A stretch of DNA of 64,000 nucleotides, taken from assembly GCA_012026885.1 (NCBI GenBank), contig VEPL01000025.1, forward strand, positions 420,595-484,594, in the 5' to 3' direction. Source of the DNA: Betaproteobacteria bacterium (GTDB lineage: Bacteria > Pseudomonadota > Gammaproteobacteria > Burkholderiales > Rhodocyclaceae). Within the stretch, counting starts at the first letter, position 1. The number at the start of each line of letters is the position of its first letter. Positions 54,513 through 63,612 of the stretch are shown here, piece by piece. The position numbers were made by a program, and so were the translations under genes. The notes under the pieces were generated by a model, which did no database searches, was not told the origin of the DNA, and saw only the letters and a list, made by a program, of their open reading frames with translations.

Positions 54513-55535
54513 TTACAGGTAGCGCATGGCTTCGTAGTAATCCAGTGTTTTCGGGGGCGGCAGGTCGCTGCGCTCGACGCAGGCAATGACAAAGGCGCGG
54601 CGTACCGGTGCCGGACCCTTGAGGTCGATGACCGCGAAGTCGATGTCGGTGCCGGCCTCCGATTCGCCGACCACCACGTTCATGGTGTTGAGGCGAACGC
54701 GTTTCGGTGCCACCGCCAGGTAATCCTGCGGCCGGTCGAAGACGGACTGCAGGGCGTCCAGCTCGCCGGCGAGTTGTTCCTCGATGCCGCCCATCGCCGC
54801 CAGCTGGCGCTCGTTGTCGAGCAGTTCAGCCTCCAGCCGGGCCTGCTCGCTGGGCGCGGCGGGGCCGTCGCCGAGCATCGCGCCAAGACCGGGGCCGTGT
54901 TGCTGCAGGAGCTGCAGGCGGGCGCGGATCAGTGCGCGGTTGCCCTGCAGTTCATGGCGTTCGGTGCGCTCGGCGCCGATTTCGGCCAACGCCCGCGACA
55001 CCAGGTATTCGAAGATTTCGATGCCGATGACCCGGCGCAACGCCGATTCGTCGGCGGCGCACAGGCGTGTCTTGTGGTCCGAGAATGAGACGACGTTCTG
55101 GGCGACGTCGCGCTGTATGGTGTCGCCGCGCACCGCCAGGCCGAAGGTCTTTTGTTCGGCGATGGACATGCCCAGCACCAGGGCGGCCTGTCCGAGCCCG
55201 GGCGATTTCTCGAATACCGCACGCAGCTGGTCGGAGCGGGCGAGCAGGTTGTCGATGTCCTTGGGGGTGACGAAAAAGGCGCGCAGGGCCGGGTCGCCGG
55301 CCCACACCTTTGCTGAAAGCGGACGCATCGCGGGAAAGTCGTGCACCAGCCCGCGCATGAACTGAATGGCATTGGCGATCGACGGCATCAGGCGCTTCTC
55401 CCACCCCGATACCATGCGCAGCTTCGGGTCGGTCAGCGTGACCGCCTTGTCCGCTGCCCAGCGCAACGTTTCCGCAGGCACGCTGTCGTCGTCGAAGCGC
55501 GCCGTCCGGTTCCTGAACCAGTCACCAATGCCCAT
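54513..55535 (-). CDS. hypothetical protein, 340 aa
   Basis: I do not recognise the family. The protein is cytoplasmic, 340 residues, starting MGIGDWFRNRTARFDDDS. It is helical, with a coiled-coil-like segment (ERHELQGNRALIRARLQLLQQHG near residue 200; EQARLEAELLDNERQLAAMGGIEEQLAGELDAL near 230) and a C-terminal beta-rich part. It ends SDLPPPKTLDYYEAMRYL, a tail also found at 39201-39257. It sits between the hydrolase operon and PPK2 on the same strand; the gap to PPK2 is 66 bases, so it may be the second gene of the ppk2 transcript. Confidence 0.75.
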   Translation of the reverse strand: MGIGDWFRNRTARFDDDSVPAETLRWAADKAVTLTDPKLRMVSGWEKRLMPSIANAIQFMRGLVHDFPAMRPLSAKVWAGDPALRAFFVTPKDIDNLLARSDQLRAVFEKSPGLGQAALVLGMSIAEQKTFGLAVRGDTIQRDVAQNVVSFSDHKTRLCAADESALRRVIGIEIFEYLVSRALAEIGAERTERHELQGNRALIRARLQLLQQHGPGLGAMLGDGPAAPSEQARLEAELLDNERQLAAMGGIEEQLAGELDALQSVFDRPQDYLAVAPKRVRLNTMNVVVGESEAGTDIDFAVIDLKGPAPVRRAFVIACVERSDLPPPKTLDYYEAMRYL

Positions 55536-55601
55536 GTCCTGTCTCCCCGGGGCGATGCCGACCATGCATGGTCGCCGCGTGCAAACGCGGCGACTGCGGC
55601 C

Positions 55602-56432
55602 TCAGAACGTCTCCGGCACCCACTTGTACGGGTAATCGGGTTCCTTGTAGCCCTCCGGCTTCTGCCGCTTGGGCAGCACGACCTTAGCGCGCTTGATCTC
55701 CTCGTAGGGCACCTTGCTCAGGAAGTGGGAAATGATGTTGAGGCGCACCTTCTTCTTGTCGTTGGACTGGGCGGCGTACCACGGCGCCCACGAAGAATCG
55801 GTCTTCGCGAACATCTCGTCTCGTGCCCGCGAGTAGTCGTACCAGCGGCTGTAGGACTTGAGGTCCATCGGCGACAGCTTCCAGATCTTGCGACCGTCGT
55901 CGATGCGCTGGGTCAGCCGGCGCGTCTGTTCTTCCGGGCTGACTTCCAGCCAGTACTTGATGAGGATGATCCCGGAATCCACCATCGCCCTCTCGACCAT
56001 CGGCGCCAGCTCGAGGAAACGCTTGGCCTGCGCCTCGCTGCAGAAACCCATGACGCGCTCGACGCCGGCACGGTTGTACCAGCTGCGGTCGAAGATGACG
56101 ACCTCGCCGGCGGCCGGGAAGTGCTGCATGTAGCGTTGCACGTACATCTGGCTCTTCTCGCGATCGGTCGGCGAGGGCAGGGCGACGACCCGGAAAACGC
56201 GCGGGCTGACGCGCTCGGTGAGCGCCTTGATCGTGCCGCCCTTGCCGGCCCCGTCGCGTCCTTCGAAGACGACGATCACCTTGAGACCCTTCGCGACGAC
56301 CCATTCCTGCAGCTTGACCAGCTCGACGTGCAGCTTCTCGAGTTCACGGTCGTAGTCCTTCGCCTTCATCTTCCCGGAGCTTGCCTTGTCGTGCCTGGCC
56401 TTCTTTGCCTTGCCTTCCTTGCTGGCGCTCAT
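55602..56432 (-). CDS. ppk2: polyphosphate kinase 2
   Basis: This is a 276-residue PPK2-family kinase. Walker A is VVFEGRDGAGKGGTIKALTERVSPR near residue 55; the lid and catalytic segments are LPSPTDREKSQMYVQRYMQHFP, VIFDRSWYNRAGVERVMGF and DGRKIWKLSPMDLKSYSRWYDYSRARDEMF. It transfers phosphate between polyphosphate and nucleotides, mostly making NDP or NTP from polyphosphate. The N-terminal 25 residues are Lys-rich and disordered. An FNR/Anr box lies 167 bases upstream, which suggests oxygen-dependent expression. The unknown gene at 54513 follows after 66 bases. Confidence 0.93.
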   Translation of the reverse strand: MSASKEGKAKKARHDKASSGKMKAKDYDRELEKLHVELVKLQEWVVAKGLKVIVVFEGRDGAGKGGTIKALTERVSPRVFRVVALPSPTDREKSQMYVQRYMQHFPAAGEVVIFDRSWYNRAGVERVMGFCSEAQAKRFLELAPMVERAMVDSGIILIKYWLEVSPEEQTRRLTQRIDDGRKIWKLSPMDLKSYSRWYDYSRARDEMFAKTDSSWAPWYAAQSNDKKKVRLNIISHFLSKVPYEEIKRAKVVLPKRQKPEGYKEPDYPYKWVPETF

Positions 56433-56598
56433 GATGGTCTCCCCATTGTTGTTTCGGCCGCCAGCTCAGCAGCAACGGCACCCTCTGCGCCGAGGCTGCA
56501 GAGGGACACAGAGCGACCCATGGCTGTGGCGGTTCGTCTTCATTATGCGCTTCTCCGGGCAATGCCAGTGTCCTTTCGTTGGTCGATCTGGCCCCTCC

Positions 56599-56612
56599 TT
56601 GATCAAGATCAA
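56599..56612 (-). promoter_or_regulatory. FNR/Anr-type box upstream of ppk2
   Basis: TTGATCAAGATCAA is an exact match to the TTGAT-N4-ATCAA consensus of FNR/Anr/Dnr regulators. It lies in the 235-base gap between ppk2 (starts 56432) and the AsmA gene (ends 56668). Both genes read leftwards, so ppk2 is the likely target. Apart from this box the gap shows no gene. Confidence 0.7.
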
Positions 56613-56667
56613 CGGCATGCGGGGCTGCTGGATGAGCCGGTGCGCGCACCGCCGATGGGTTGGCTGC

Positions 56668-58668
56668 CTAACGCTTCCGCAAGAGATCGGCTGGTGCGGA
56701 CAGGATGTTGCCGGCCTTTTCCTTGCCTGTCGCGGTCGACCGCGTTGGGCGGCCGGAAATCGCCAATCGGCAGGCATTCCCCTGTCCGCCATCGCCGAGC
56801 ATGCGGCCGGCGACCAGCGACATTCCGCCGGTCGCGAACGCGATCCCGAGCGTCGCCATCTCCTGCGCCGCACCTTTCGGGTCGAGGCCGATCTTCGGGT
56901 CGGCGAGTGGCCCCTTGAGCATGACCAGCTGGGCGAGGCTGGCCTGGTTGAGGCCGAGGCCCTTCTTCGCGTACGGCTCGAAAACCAGGGTCAGCGTTTC
57001 CCGTCCGAAGTCGATCTCGCCACTGGCCGCGACGGCCAGATCGCGGGTCTCGAGGGCGATGCCGCGGTCGATCCGGGCGCGGCCGTCGCGTAAAGGCAGG
57101 TTCGCCACCAGGCAATCGATGGCCAGGCGCTCCTCGGCTGGCCGCCCCGGGATGAGTGCCTGCATCAGGGCCTCGAGCGGGTTGCGGTCGAGCGCCTTGC
57201 CGCCGGCCAGCGAGGTGTCGCGTACCGTAACGAGGATGCTGCCGCTGGCCGTTTCGGCCATGGCATGCGGTGACAGGCCGCGCACCTCGAGGCTGGCATT
57301 GACGTCGGCACGGCCGCCACGCAGATTTTTCGGCACCCCTGCCGCGCGAGCCTCGTCGAGCGCCAGGTTCGTCGCTGCAACCTCCAGCCGGATATGGGGT
57401 GGCAGTTCTTTCGATTGCGCGACCGCCAGGCGGCCCTCCATCCGGCCGCCTGCCAGGCCGAAGGACAGCGGGCCGATCTCCATTTGCCCCGGGTCGCCGC
57501 GGATTTCACCGGCCAGCGCCGACAGTGGCGGCAGGTCGGGCAGCAGCAGGCGCTCGACCGCGAAAACAATGTGCACGGGAATGCCGGGCAGGGCGGCAGC
57601 GATGGGCAGGGGCTCCGTACTCAAGACGGTCCGCCGTCCGGCCGGCGCAGGCTTGGCAGCTGGCGGGGCGGGCGGCTTGCGCAGATCGAGCAGCGGTGAC
57701 GCCAGTTGCGCGTCAATGCGCCTGGCGCCGCCAATGTCGGCAACGTGCAGCCGGCCAGTCACTTCCTGTCCGGACAGGGTGACGCGCATGGGTTCGGCCT
57801 GCAGGTTTCCGTCGGCGAGCGCCAGCGTCGCAGCCAGGGTGAAGGGCATGGCGGGCAGGGCGCTGCCGGCGAAGGCCGCCAGGTTGTCGACATGGGCAGC
57901 AACTTCGGTCCGCAGCGGCCGATTGCCTTCGGTGGCGGCCAGATGGCCGCGCGCGGACAGGCGGGCGCCCTCCGTCGCAAGCTGCAGGTCGAACGGCCAG
58001 TCGCTGGCATTGCGCAGGAGATCCGCCGGATGGCCGGCCTGGCCGTCGAGTTGCCAGCGCCGCCGGTCGAATTCGGCGGTCGCGGAAATCCGGGTCCGCT
58101 CCCCGGCTTTGTCCAGCCGCAGCGCGGCTATCGTCAGCCCATGCTCGCTGCCCGGCCCGGAACGGTAACGGATGCGGGCGCCGGCAATGCTGAAGCCTTC
58201 CAGGTCGATGGCGGGGGGCGGGCCGGATTTGCTGCCGCCCGGCGCGTCGACCGTGGCGAAGTGCCAGTTGGCGCGCCCCGCGGGGTCGGTTTCGAGCAGC
58301 AGGTCGACATCCTCGACCCCGAGACGGAGGACGCGGACTTCGCCATCGAGCAGGGGGCGCAGGGCGATCTCGAAGGCGATGCGACGCACCCGGACCATGT
58401 CCGCTTGCGACCCCCACGCGGCGTTGCCGATCGTGATGTCTTCGGCGACCACGGCGAGGGTAGGCAGCAGGCGGAAGGAGAGGCTGCCGCCGATCCGGAA
58501 GTCGCGGCCGGTGGTGCGCCGGACCTCGTCGCCGAGCATTGCCGCCAGGCGGGCGGGGGGGAAGGCGGCGGTGAAAGCCAGCCACAAAGCGCCGGCGATC
58601 AGGATGGCGCCGGCGGCGAGTCCCGCAGCGATGTGCCAGCGCTTCAGTTTGCCGGCAGGCCGTTTCAT
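56668..58668 (-). CDS. AsmA-family protein
   Basis: This is a 666-residue protein with one N-terminal TM helix (about residues 12-32) and a large periplasmic domain. The AsmA opening ARLAAMLGDEVRRTTGRDFRIGGSLSFRLLPTLAVVAEDITIGNAAWG is clear, and the C-terminal AsmA_2-like region includes SASGSILVTVRDTSLAGGKALDRNPLEAL-type sequence and RGIALETRDLAVAASGEIDFGRETLTLVFEPYAKKG. AsmA proteins are bridge-like lipid carriers between the membranes. The last about 45 residues are low-complexity and could be disordered. The ATG at 58668 is chosen; a longer frame adds no homology. Confidence 0.9.
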   Translation of the reverse strand: MKRPAGKLKRWHIAAGLAAGAILIAGALWLAFTAAFPPARLAAMLGDEVRRTTGRDFRIGGSLSFRLLPTLAVVAEDITIGNAAWGSQADMVRVRRIAFEIALRPLLDGEVRVLRLGVEDVDLLLETDPAGRANWHFATVDAPGGSKSGPPPAIDLEGFSIAGARIRYRSGPGSEHGLTIAALRLDKAGERTRISATAEFDRRRWQLDGQAGHPADLLRNASDWPFDLQLATEGARLSARGHLAATEGNRPLRTEVAAHVDNLAAFAGSALPAMPFTLAATLALADGNLQAEPMRVTLSGQEVTGRLHVADIGGARRIDAQLASPLLDLRKPPAPPAAKPAPAGRRTVLSTEPLPIAAALPGIPVHIVFAVERLLLPDLPPLSALAGEIRGDPGQMEIGPLSFGLAGGRMEGRLAVAQSKELPPHIRLEVAATNLALDEARAAGVPKNLRGGRADVNASLEVRGLSPHAMAETASGSILVTVRDTSLAGGKALDRNPLEALMQALIPGRPAEERLAIDCLVANLPLRDGRARIDRGIALETRDLAVAASGEIDFGRETLTLVFEPYAKKGLGLNQASLAQLVMLKGPLADPKIGLDPKGAAQEMATLGIAFATGGMSLVAGRMLGDGGQGNACRLAISGRPTRSTATGKEKAGNILSAPADLLRKR

Positions 58669-58756
58669 GGTGCAACCACCGCTTTCCCCGGACGTTTCCA
58701 GACCATTATAGGGAGGCCGCCAAGGTGGTGCTACAGTCGCGGACGAGGAGGTGGTC

Positions 58757-59611
58757 ATGGAGTTCAGGCAACGCAGCGTCCAGTGCGCCGGGCCATCAGG
58801 CCTGCACCGGATGTCGTATACGGAATGGGGCGATCCGCGCAATCCGCGTTTACTGGTCTGCGTGCATGCGCTGACCCGCAACGGCCGTGATTTCGATTTC
58901 CTGGCGCGCGCGCTGGCCACGCATTATCGCGTCGTCTGTCCCGACGTCGCCGGGCGCGGGCTTAGCGAGCGGCTGAAGGATCCGGCCGGCTACGCGATCC
59001 CGACCTACGTCGCCGACATGGTGACGCTGATCGCCCGCCTCGATGTCGAGGTGGTCGACTGGGTCGGCGTCTCGATGGGCGGGCTGATCGGTATCGCGCT
59101 GGCGAGCATGGAGGGTTCCCCGGTGCGCCGGCTGGTCCTGAGCGACGTCGGTCCCGAAATCACCAGCGAGTCGATCGCGCGCATCGCCTCTTACGTTGGC
59201 ACCGATCCGCGCTGGGCCAGCCTGGCCGAGGCCGAGGCCTGCATCCGGGCGGTTAGCGCCCCGTTCGGCGTGCTCGACGACGCCCGCTGGCATCATCTGA
59301 CCGAGCACGCAGTCATCCGCGACGCCGATGGCAGCTGGCGCTTCCGCTACGATCCGCGCATCGCCGAGCCGTTCAAGGCGGCCTTTGCTGGCGGGCCGAT
59401 CGACCTGTGGCCGTTCTACGACCGCGTGCGCTGCCCGACGCTGGTGGTGCGCGGCGCCGAATCCGACCTGCTGACGCGGGCGACCTGGGAGCAGATGGGC
59501 AGTCGCGGTCCACGCGCGAAACTGGCCGAAATCCCGGGCGTCGGCCATGCGCCGCTGTTCCTTGTCGATGACCAGATCGCGGTCGCCCGCGACTTCCTGC
59601 TGGCGCCGTGA
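58757..59611 (+). CDS. alpha/beta hydrolase
   Basis: This is a 284-residue alpha/beta hydrolase. VCVHALTRNGRDFDFLARAL gives the oxyanion region; CPDVAGRGLSERLKDPAGY; nucleophile in VDWVGVSMGGLIGIALA (Ser near residue 103); acid in RGAESDLLT and His in GVGHAPLFL. The lid region has GVLDDARWHHLTEHAV. The ATG at 58757 follows GAGGAGG by five bases. It overlaps the next hydrolase gene by four bases, so the two form an operon. The closest families cleave short acyl or ring-fission esters; the substrate is unknown. Confidence 0.87.
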   Translation: MEFRQRSVQCAGPSGLHRMSYTEWGDPRNPRLLVCVHALTRNGRDFDFLARALATHYRVVCPDVAGRGLSERLKDPAGYAIPTYVADMVTLIARLDVEVVDWVGVSMGGLIGIALASMEGSPVRRLVLSDVGPEITSESIARIASYVGTDPRWASLAEAEACIRAVSAPFGVLDDARWHHLTEHAVIRDADGSWRFRYDPRIAEPFKAAFAGGPIDLWPFYDRVRCPTLVVRGAESDLLTRATWEQMGSRGPRAKLAEIPGVGHAPLFLVDDQIAVARDFLLAP

Positions 59612-60387
59612 AGCACCTCGAGATCGGCGGCCGGCGTCTGGAATACGTCGACCATCCGGGCCATGTCCCCGGTCGGCCGACCATCGTCATGCTGCACGAA
59701 GGGCTGGGTTGCGTCGCCATGTGGCGGCATTTCCCGGAGCGGGTTGCCCAGGTCACCGGCTGCCGCACCATCGCCTGGTCGCGTGCCGGCTACGGGCATT
59801 CGCAGCCGTATGCCGTGCCACGCACGCCTCGCTACATGCATGACGAGGCGCTCGCGGTGCTGCCCGCTTTGCTTGCCGCGCTCGCCATCGAGCGGCCGTT
59901 GCTGTTCGGTCACAGCGACGGCGGCAGCATCGCGCTGCTGTTCGCCGGGGCTTTCCCCGACGTGCCGCTCGGTGCGGTGGTCATGGCACCGCACGAATTC
60001 GTCGAGCCGGAGACGCTCGCCGGCATTGCGGCTGCGCGCGCGGCGTGGGGCGCCACCGACCTGCCACAGAAGCTGGCCCGCTACCACGCCGACGCGGAGC
60101 GGGTGTTTTTCGACTGGAACGACACCTGGCTGAGTCCCGCCTTCCGCGACTGGAACATCGAGGACAGCCTGCCGGCCATCCGTTGCCCGCTGCTGGCTAT
60201 CCAGGGCGAGGACGACGAGTACGCGACGATGCGCCAGATCGACGTGATCGGCGAGCGGGTACCGGGTGCCCGACTGCTCAGGTTGCCCGCCTGTGGCCAC
60301 TCGCCGCACCGCGACCAGCCGGCCGCCATGCTCGCCGCGCTCGATGCCTTCGTGCGTGAACTCGGCGGGGCGCCCACGGCGCGGTGA
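59608..60387 (+). CDS. alpha/beta hydrolase, second gene of a hydrolase pair
   Basis: This is a 259-residue protein of a different alpha/beta hydrolase subgroup from its neighbour. IVMLHEGLGCVAMWRHFPERVAQVTGCRTIAWSRAGYGHS is the N-terminal core; the nucleophile is in LLFGHSDGGSIALLFAG (Ser near residue 103), the acid in IQGEDDEYAT and His in CGHSPHRDQP. The start is GTG at 59608, overlapping the previous stop (GTGA). The HEGLG opening is typical of a betaproteobacterial group often annotated as meta-cleavage-type hydrolases. Confidence 0.87.
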   Translation: MKHLEIGGRRLEYVDHPGHVPGRPTIVMLHEGLGCVAMWRHFPERVAQVTGCRTIAWSRAGYGHSQPYAVPRTPRYMHDEALAVLPALLAALAIERPLLFGHSDGGSIALLFAGAFPDVPLGAVVMAPHEFVEPETLAGIAAARAAWGATDLPQKLARYHADAERVFFDWNDTWLSPAFRDWNIEDSLPAIRCPLLAIQGEDDEYATMRQIDVIGERVPGARLLRLPACGHSPHRDQPAAMLAALDAFVRELGGAPTAR

Positions 60388-60508
60388 CGCGCCGGCGAAG
60401 TTTTGCTAAATTGCCCCATGAACCGGTCATGCCTGCGGGCAGCCGGACCCTCGACTGGCGGCGCTGGCTGGCAAACCCGGCGGCGGCGCGCAACGGAAAG
60501 ACCTGCCC

Positions 60509-62854
60509 ATGGAAGCTGCCGGATCGCATGACGTCCAGGACCGCCTGGAATTCTCCCGCCGGTTGCAGGCGATCACCAACAAGATCCACGCGACCGAAAA
60601 TGCCGAGGAAATCATGGTCGACCTGTCGCGCGACATCTGCGACCTGGTCGGCTGCGACCGGCTGACCATCTACATGGTCGGCGAGGACCGGCAGACGCTG
60701 CTGTCGAAGGTCAAGACCGGCCTCGACTCGATCCGCCAGATCAAGCTGGCGATCTCCGACCAGAGCATCGCCGGCTACGTCGCGATGACGCGCAAGGGCG
60801 TCAATATCTCCGACGTGTACAACGAAGCGGAACTGAAGAGTCTCAGCCCGCAGCTCAGGTTCCTGCGCGAGGTCGACCAGCGCACCGGCTACCGTACCCG
60901 CCAGCTGCTCGTCGAGCCGATCATCGATGGCGGCGGCGAACTGGTCGGCGTCCTCCAGTTCATCAACAACCGTGACGGCAGCGCCTTCCCGAAGCAGATC
61001 GACGATGCGGCCGACCTCCTCGCGCAGACCCTCGCCGTTGCCCTGACGCAGCGCCAGAAGCCGCGCCAGGCCGTGCGCTCGAAGTACGACGGGCTGGTCA
61101 CCGACGGCGTGCTCCATGCCGACGAACTCAACCTGGCGCGGCGGGCGGCCCGCCAGAAGGGGCGCGACCTCGAGGAGGTCCTGATCAAGGAATTCCAGGT
61201 CAAGCCGGCCGACATCGGCCATACCCTCGCGGGCTTCTTCGGGGTGCCTTACGAAGCGTTCAGACCGGGCTGCATCAAGCCGACCAACCTGCTCAAGAAC
61301 CTCAAGCGCGACTATGTCGAGGGCAGCCTGTGGCTGCCGGTCGAGGAAAACGCCGAGGGCATCGTCGTGGTGTCACCGGACCCCGAGCGGGTGCGCATGT
61401 CGCGCATCGTCGAGAACGTCTTCCCGAAGAGCCATATCCTGCACCGGGTCACCACGGTCCTTGAATTCCGCCAGTATCTCGACCTCTTCTACGGTGCGCT
61501 GGCCGACCTGCAGACGGTCGGCGACGTGCTCTCGGAACTCGACGACGAGCCGCTGCCCGAGGGTGCAGCCGCCAGCGACGACCTCAGTGCCGCGGCCGAC
61601 AACGAGCTGGTGCGCCTGGTCAATACCGTGATCATCGAGGCGCACCGCCAGGGCGCCTCGGACATCCACATCGAGCCGCGGCAGGGGCGCGAGAAAACCA
61701 TCATCCGCTTCCGCAAGGACGGCATCCTGGCCGTCCATGCCGAGGTGCCGGCCTCCTATCGCAACGCGCTGGTCGCCCGCATCAAGATCATGTGCGACCT
61801 CGATATTTCCGAGAAGCGGCGCCCGCAGGACGGCAAGATCAAGTTCAAGAAGTTCGGGCCGCTCGACATCGAGCTGCGCGTCGCCACCATCCCGACCGCC
61901 GGCGGCATGGAGGACGTCGTCATGCGCATCCTGGCCGCCGGCGAGCCGATCCCGCTCGACCAGCTCGGGGTCGCGCCGGGCAACCTCAGCCGCCTGAAGG
62001 AAGTGATATCGAAGCCCTACGGGCTGTTCTTCGTCTGCGGCCCGACCGGCTCGGGCAAGACGACGACGCTGCACTCCATCCTGCACCACATCAATACCCC
62101 GGAGACCAAGATCTGGACGGCCGAGGATCCGGTCGAGATCACCCAGAAGGGCTTGCGCCAGGTGCAAATCAACAAGAAGGCCGGGCTCGATTTCGCCACC
62201 ATCATGCGCGCCTTCCTGCGCGCCGACCCGGACGTGATCATGGTCGGCGAAATGCGCGACCGCGAGACCGTGGCCATCGGCATCGAGGCGTCACTGACCG
62301 GCCACCTGGTCTTCGCGACCCTGCACACCAACAGCGCGCCGGAGTCGATTAACCGCCTGCTCGACATGGGCATGGACCCCTTCAACTTCGCCGATGCGCT
62401 GCTCGGCATCCTCGCCCAGCGCCTCGCCCGCCGGCTGTGCAAGTCGTGCAAGGAGGCGTACAGCCCGGACGACGCGGAAATCCGCCACCTGATCGGCGAA
62501 TACAGCGAGGAACTCGGCGAGACGCCGATTTGGAAGAAGGATCCGGCGGCCGCGGGGACGGCCCTGTTTGCCGAGTGGCAGAAAAACTATGCGAAGGACG
62601 GAAAATTTACGCTGTACCGGGCCAAGGGCTGCGAGGCCTGCGGCGATACCGGCTATAAGGGGCGGGTCGGCCTGCATGAGCTGCTGGTCGGCAGCGATGC
62701 GCTGAAAAAGCAGATCCAGGAGCATGCGCGCGTCGCCGAACTGCTCGCCACGGCGCTGGCCGAGGGCATGCACACGCTGAAGATGGACGGCATCGAGAAA
62801 GTGCTGGCCGGCGTCACCGACATGAAGCAGGTGCGCGCCGTCTGCATCAAGTAA
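60509..62854 (+). CDS. GAF-GspE fusion: type II/IV secretion-type ATPase with N-terminal GAF domain
   Basis: This is a 781-residue ATPase. Residues about 15-185 are a GAF domain (AEEIMVDLSRDICDLVGCDRLTIYMV ... LLVEPIIDGGGELVGVLQFINN). A T2SSE/MshEN-type domain follows (about 205-300), then the GspE/PilB catalytic part: [19 protein letters not shown] (Walker A), Asp box, DPDVIMVGEMRDRETVAIGIEASLTGHLVFATLHTN (Walker B and His box), and a C-terminal zinc site of CKSCKEAY and CEACGDTG. It would power pilus or pseudopilus assembly with GAF ligand control. No pilin genes are nearby. The 121-base gap upstream holds no gene. Confidence 0.9.
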   Translation: MEAAGSHDVQDRLEFSRRLQAITNKIHATENAEEIMVDLSRDICDLVGCDRLTIYMVGEDRQTLLSKVKTGLDSIRQIKLAISDQSIAGYVAMTRKGVNISDVYNEAELKSLSPQLRFLREVDQRTGYRTRQLLVEPIIDGGGELVGVLQFINNRDGSAFPKQIDDAADLLAQTLAVALTQRQKPRQAVRSKYDGLVTDGVLHADELNLARRAARQKGRDLEEVLIKEFQVKPADIGHTLAGFFGVPYEAFRPGCIKPTNLLKNLKRDYVEGSLWLPVEENAEGIVVVSPDPERVRMSRIVENVFPKSHILHRVTTVLEFRQYLDLFYGALADLQTVGDVLSELDDEPLPEGAAASDDLSAAADNELVRLVNTVIIEAHRQGASDIHIEPRQGREKTIIRFRKDGILAVHAEVPASYRNALVARIKIMCDLDISEKRRPQDGKIKFKKFGPLDIELRVATIPTAGGMEDVVMRILAAGEPIPLDQLGVAPGNLSRLKEVISKPYGLFFVCGPTGSGKTTTLHSILHHINTPETKIWTAEDPVEITQKGLRQVQINKKAGLDFATIMRAFLRADPDVIMVGEMRDRETVAIGIEASLTGHLVFATLHTNSAPESINRLLDMGMDPFNFADALLGILAQRLARRLCKSCKEAYSPDDAEIRHLIGEYSEELGETPIWKKDPAAAGTALFAEWQKNYAKDGKFTLYRAKGCEACGDTGYKGRVGLHELLVGSDALKKQIQEHARVAELLATALAEGMHTLKMDGIEKVLAGVTDMKQVRAVCIK

Positions 62855-62859
62855 GGAGG

Positions 62860-63612
62860 TCAGGCCGGCAGGCGGGCCAGCGGATCCTGCCGGTAATAGG
62901 TGCGCAGCAGGTCGTAGAGCGCCGGGTAGTCGCCGGCGACGACGGCCGGCGTCTCGAAGAAGTGCTCCGAGACGACCGCGAAGAATTCGGCCGCATCGTC
63001 GCTGGCGTATGGGTCGATGACGGTGTCCTCGCCGGCGTCGACGCGCCGGCAGAAATCCTCCCAGGCCGGGAGGAAGGCGGCATCCCACGATTCCGGCGTC
63101 AGGCCGGAATGCAGCGCCGGCATGCCGTCGGCCTCGCCGTTGAGCATGTCGAGCTTGTGCGCGAACTCGTGGATGACCACGTTATAGCCGTCGCCGGCCA
63201 TCTGGGCGTCGTGCCAGGAGACGATGACCGGGCCGCCTTCCCAGGCTTCCCCCGAGAGCACGTCGTCGTATTCGTGCACGACGCCATCCGTGTCCTCGAT
63301 GCGCCGCGCAACGACGAATTCATCCGGGTAGACGACGATGCCGATCCAGTCGCGATAGGCCGACAATCCGAGGTTGAGGACAGGCAGGCAAGCCTGCGCG
63401 GCGATGGCGGCGCACATCGCGTCGGTCAGGACGAGGCCGCGGGCACCGCTGAATTCCTTCTCGGCGAGGAAATCCTCGGCCAGCGTTTTCAGGCGTTTTT
63501 TGTCGTCGACCGCGAGCGCCGCGAGGAAGGGCAGTGAATCCAGCGTCGCTGCCCACAGTGCGTCCGGGATAGCGCTGCGGCGGCGCCGGCCGAGCCAGGC
63601 GAAGAGGCCCAC
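62860..63612 (-). CDS. mtfA: zinc-dependent peptidase MtfA
   Basis: This is a 250-residue protein of the MtfA (Mlc titration factor) family. LVLTDAMCAAIAAQACLPVLNLGLSAYRDWIGIVVYPDEF is the typical middle, VIHEFAHKLDMLNGEADGMP holds the HEFAH zinc motif near residue 150, and EFFAVVSEHFFETP near 215 gives the third ligand. In E. coli MtfA binds the glucose regulator Mlc and has aminopeptidase activity; no Mlc gene is in view. The GTG start overlaps the DMT transporter stop by one base. Its stop is five bases from the convergent GspE-like gene. Confidence 0.93.
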   Translation of the reverse strand: MGLFAWLGRRRRSAIPDALWAATLDSLPFLAALAVDDKKRLKTLAEDFLAEKEFSGARGLVLTDAMCAAIAAQACLPVLNLGLSAYRDWIGIVVYPDEFVVARRIEDTDGVVHEYDDVLSGEAWEGGPVIVSWHDAQMAGDGYNVVIHEFAHKLDMLNGEADGMPALHSGLTPESWDAAFLPAWEDFCRRVDAGEDTVIDPYASDDAAEFFAVVSEHFFETPAVVAGDYPALYDLLRTYYRQDPLARLPA

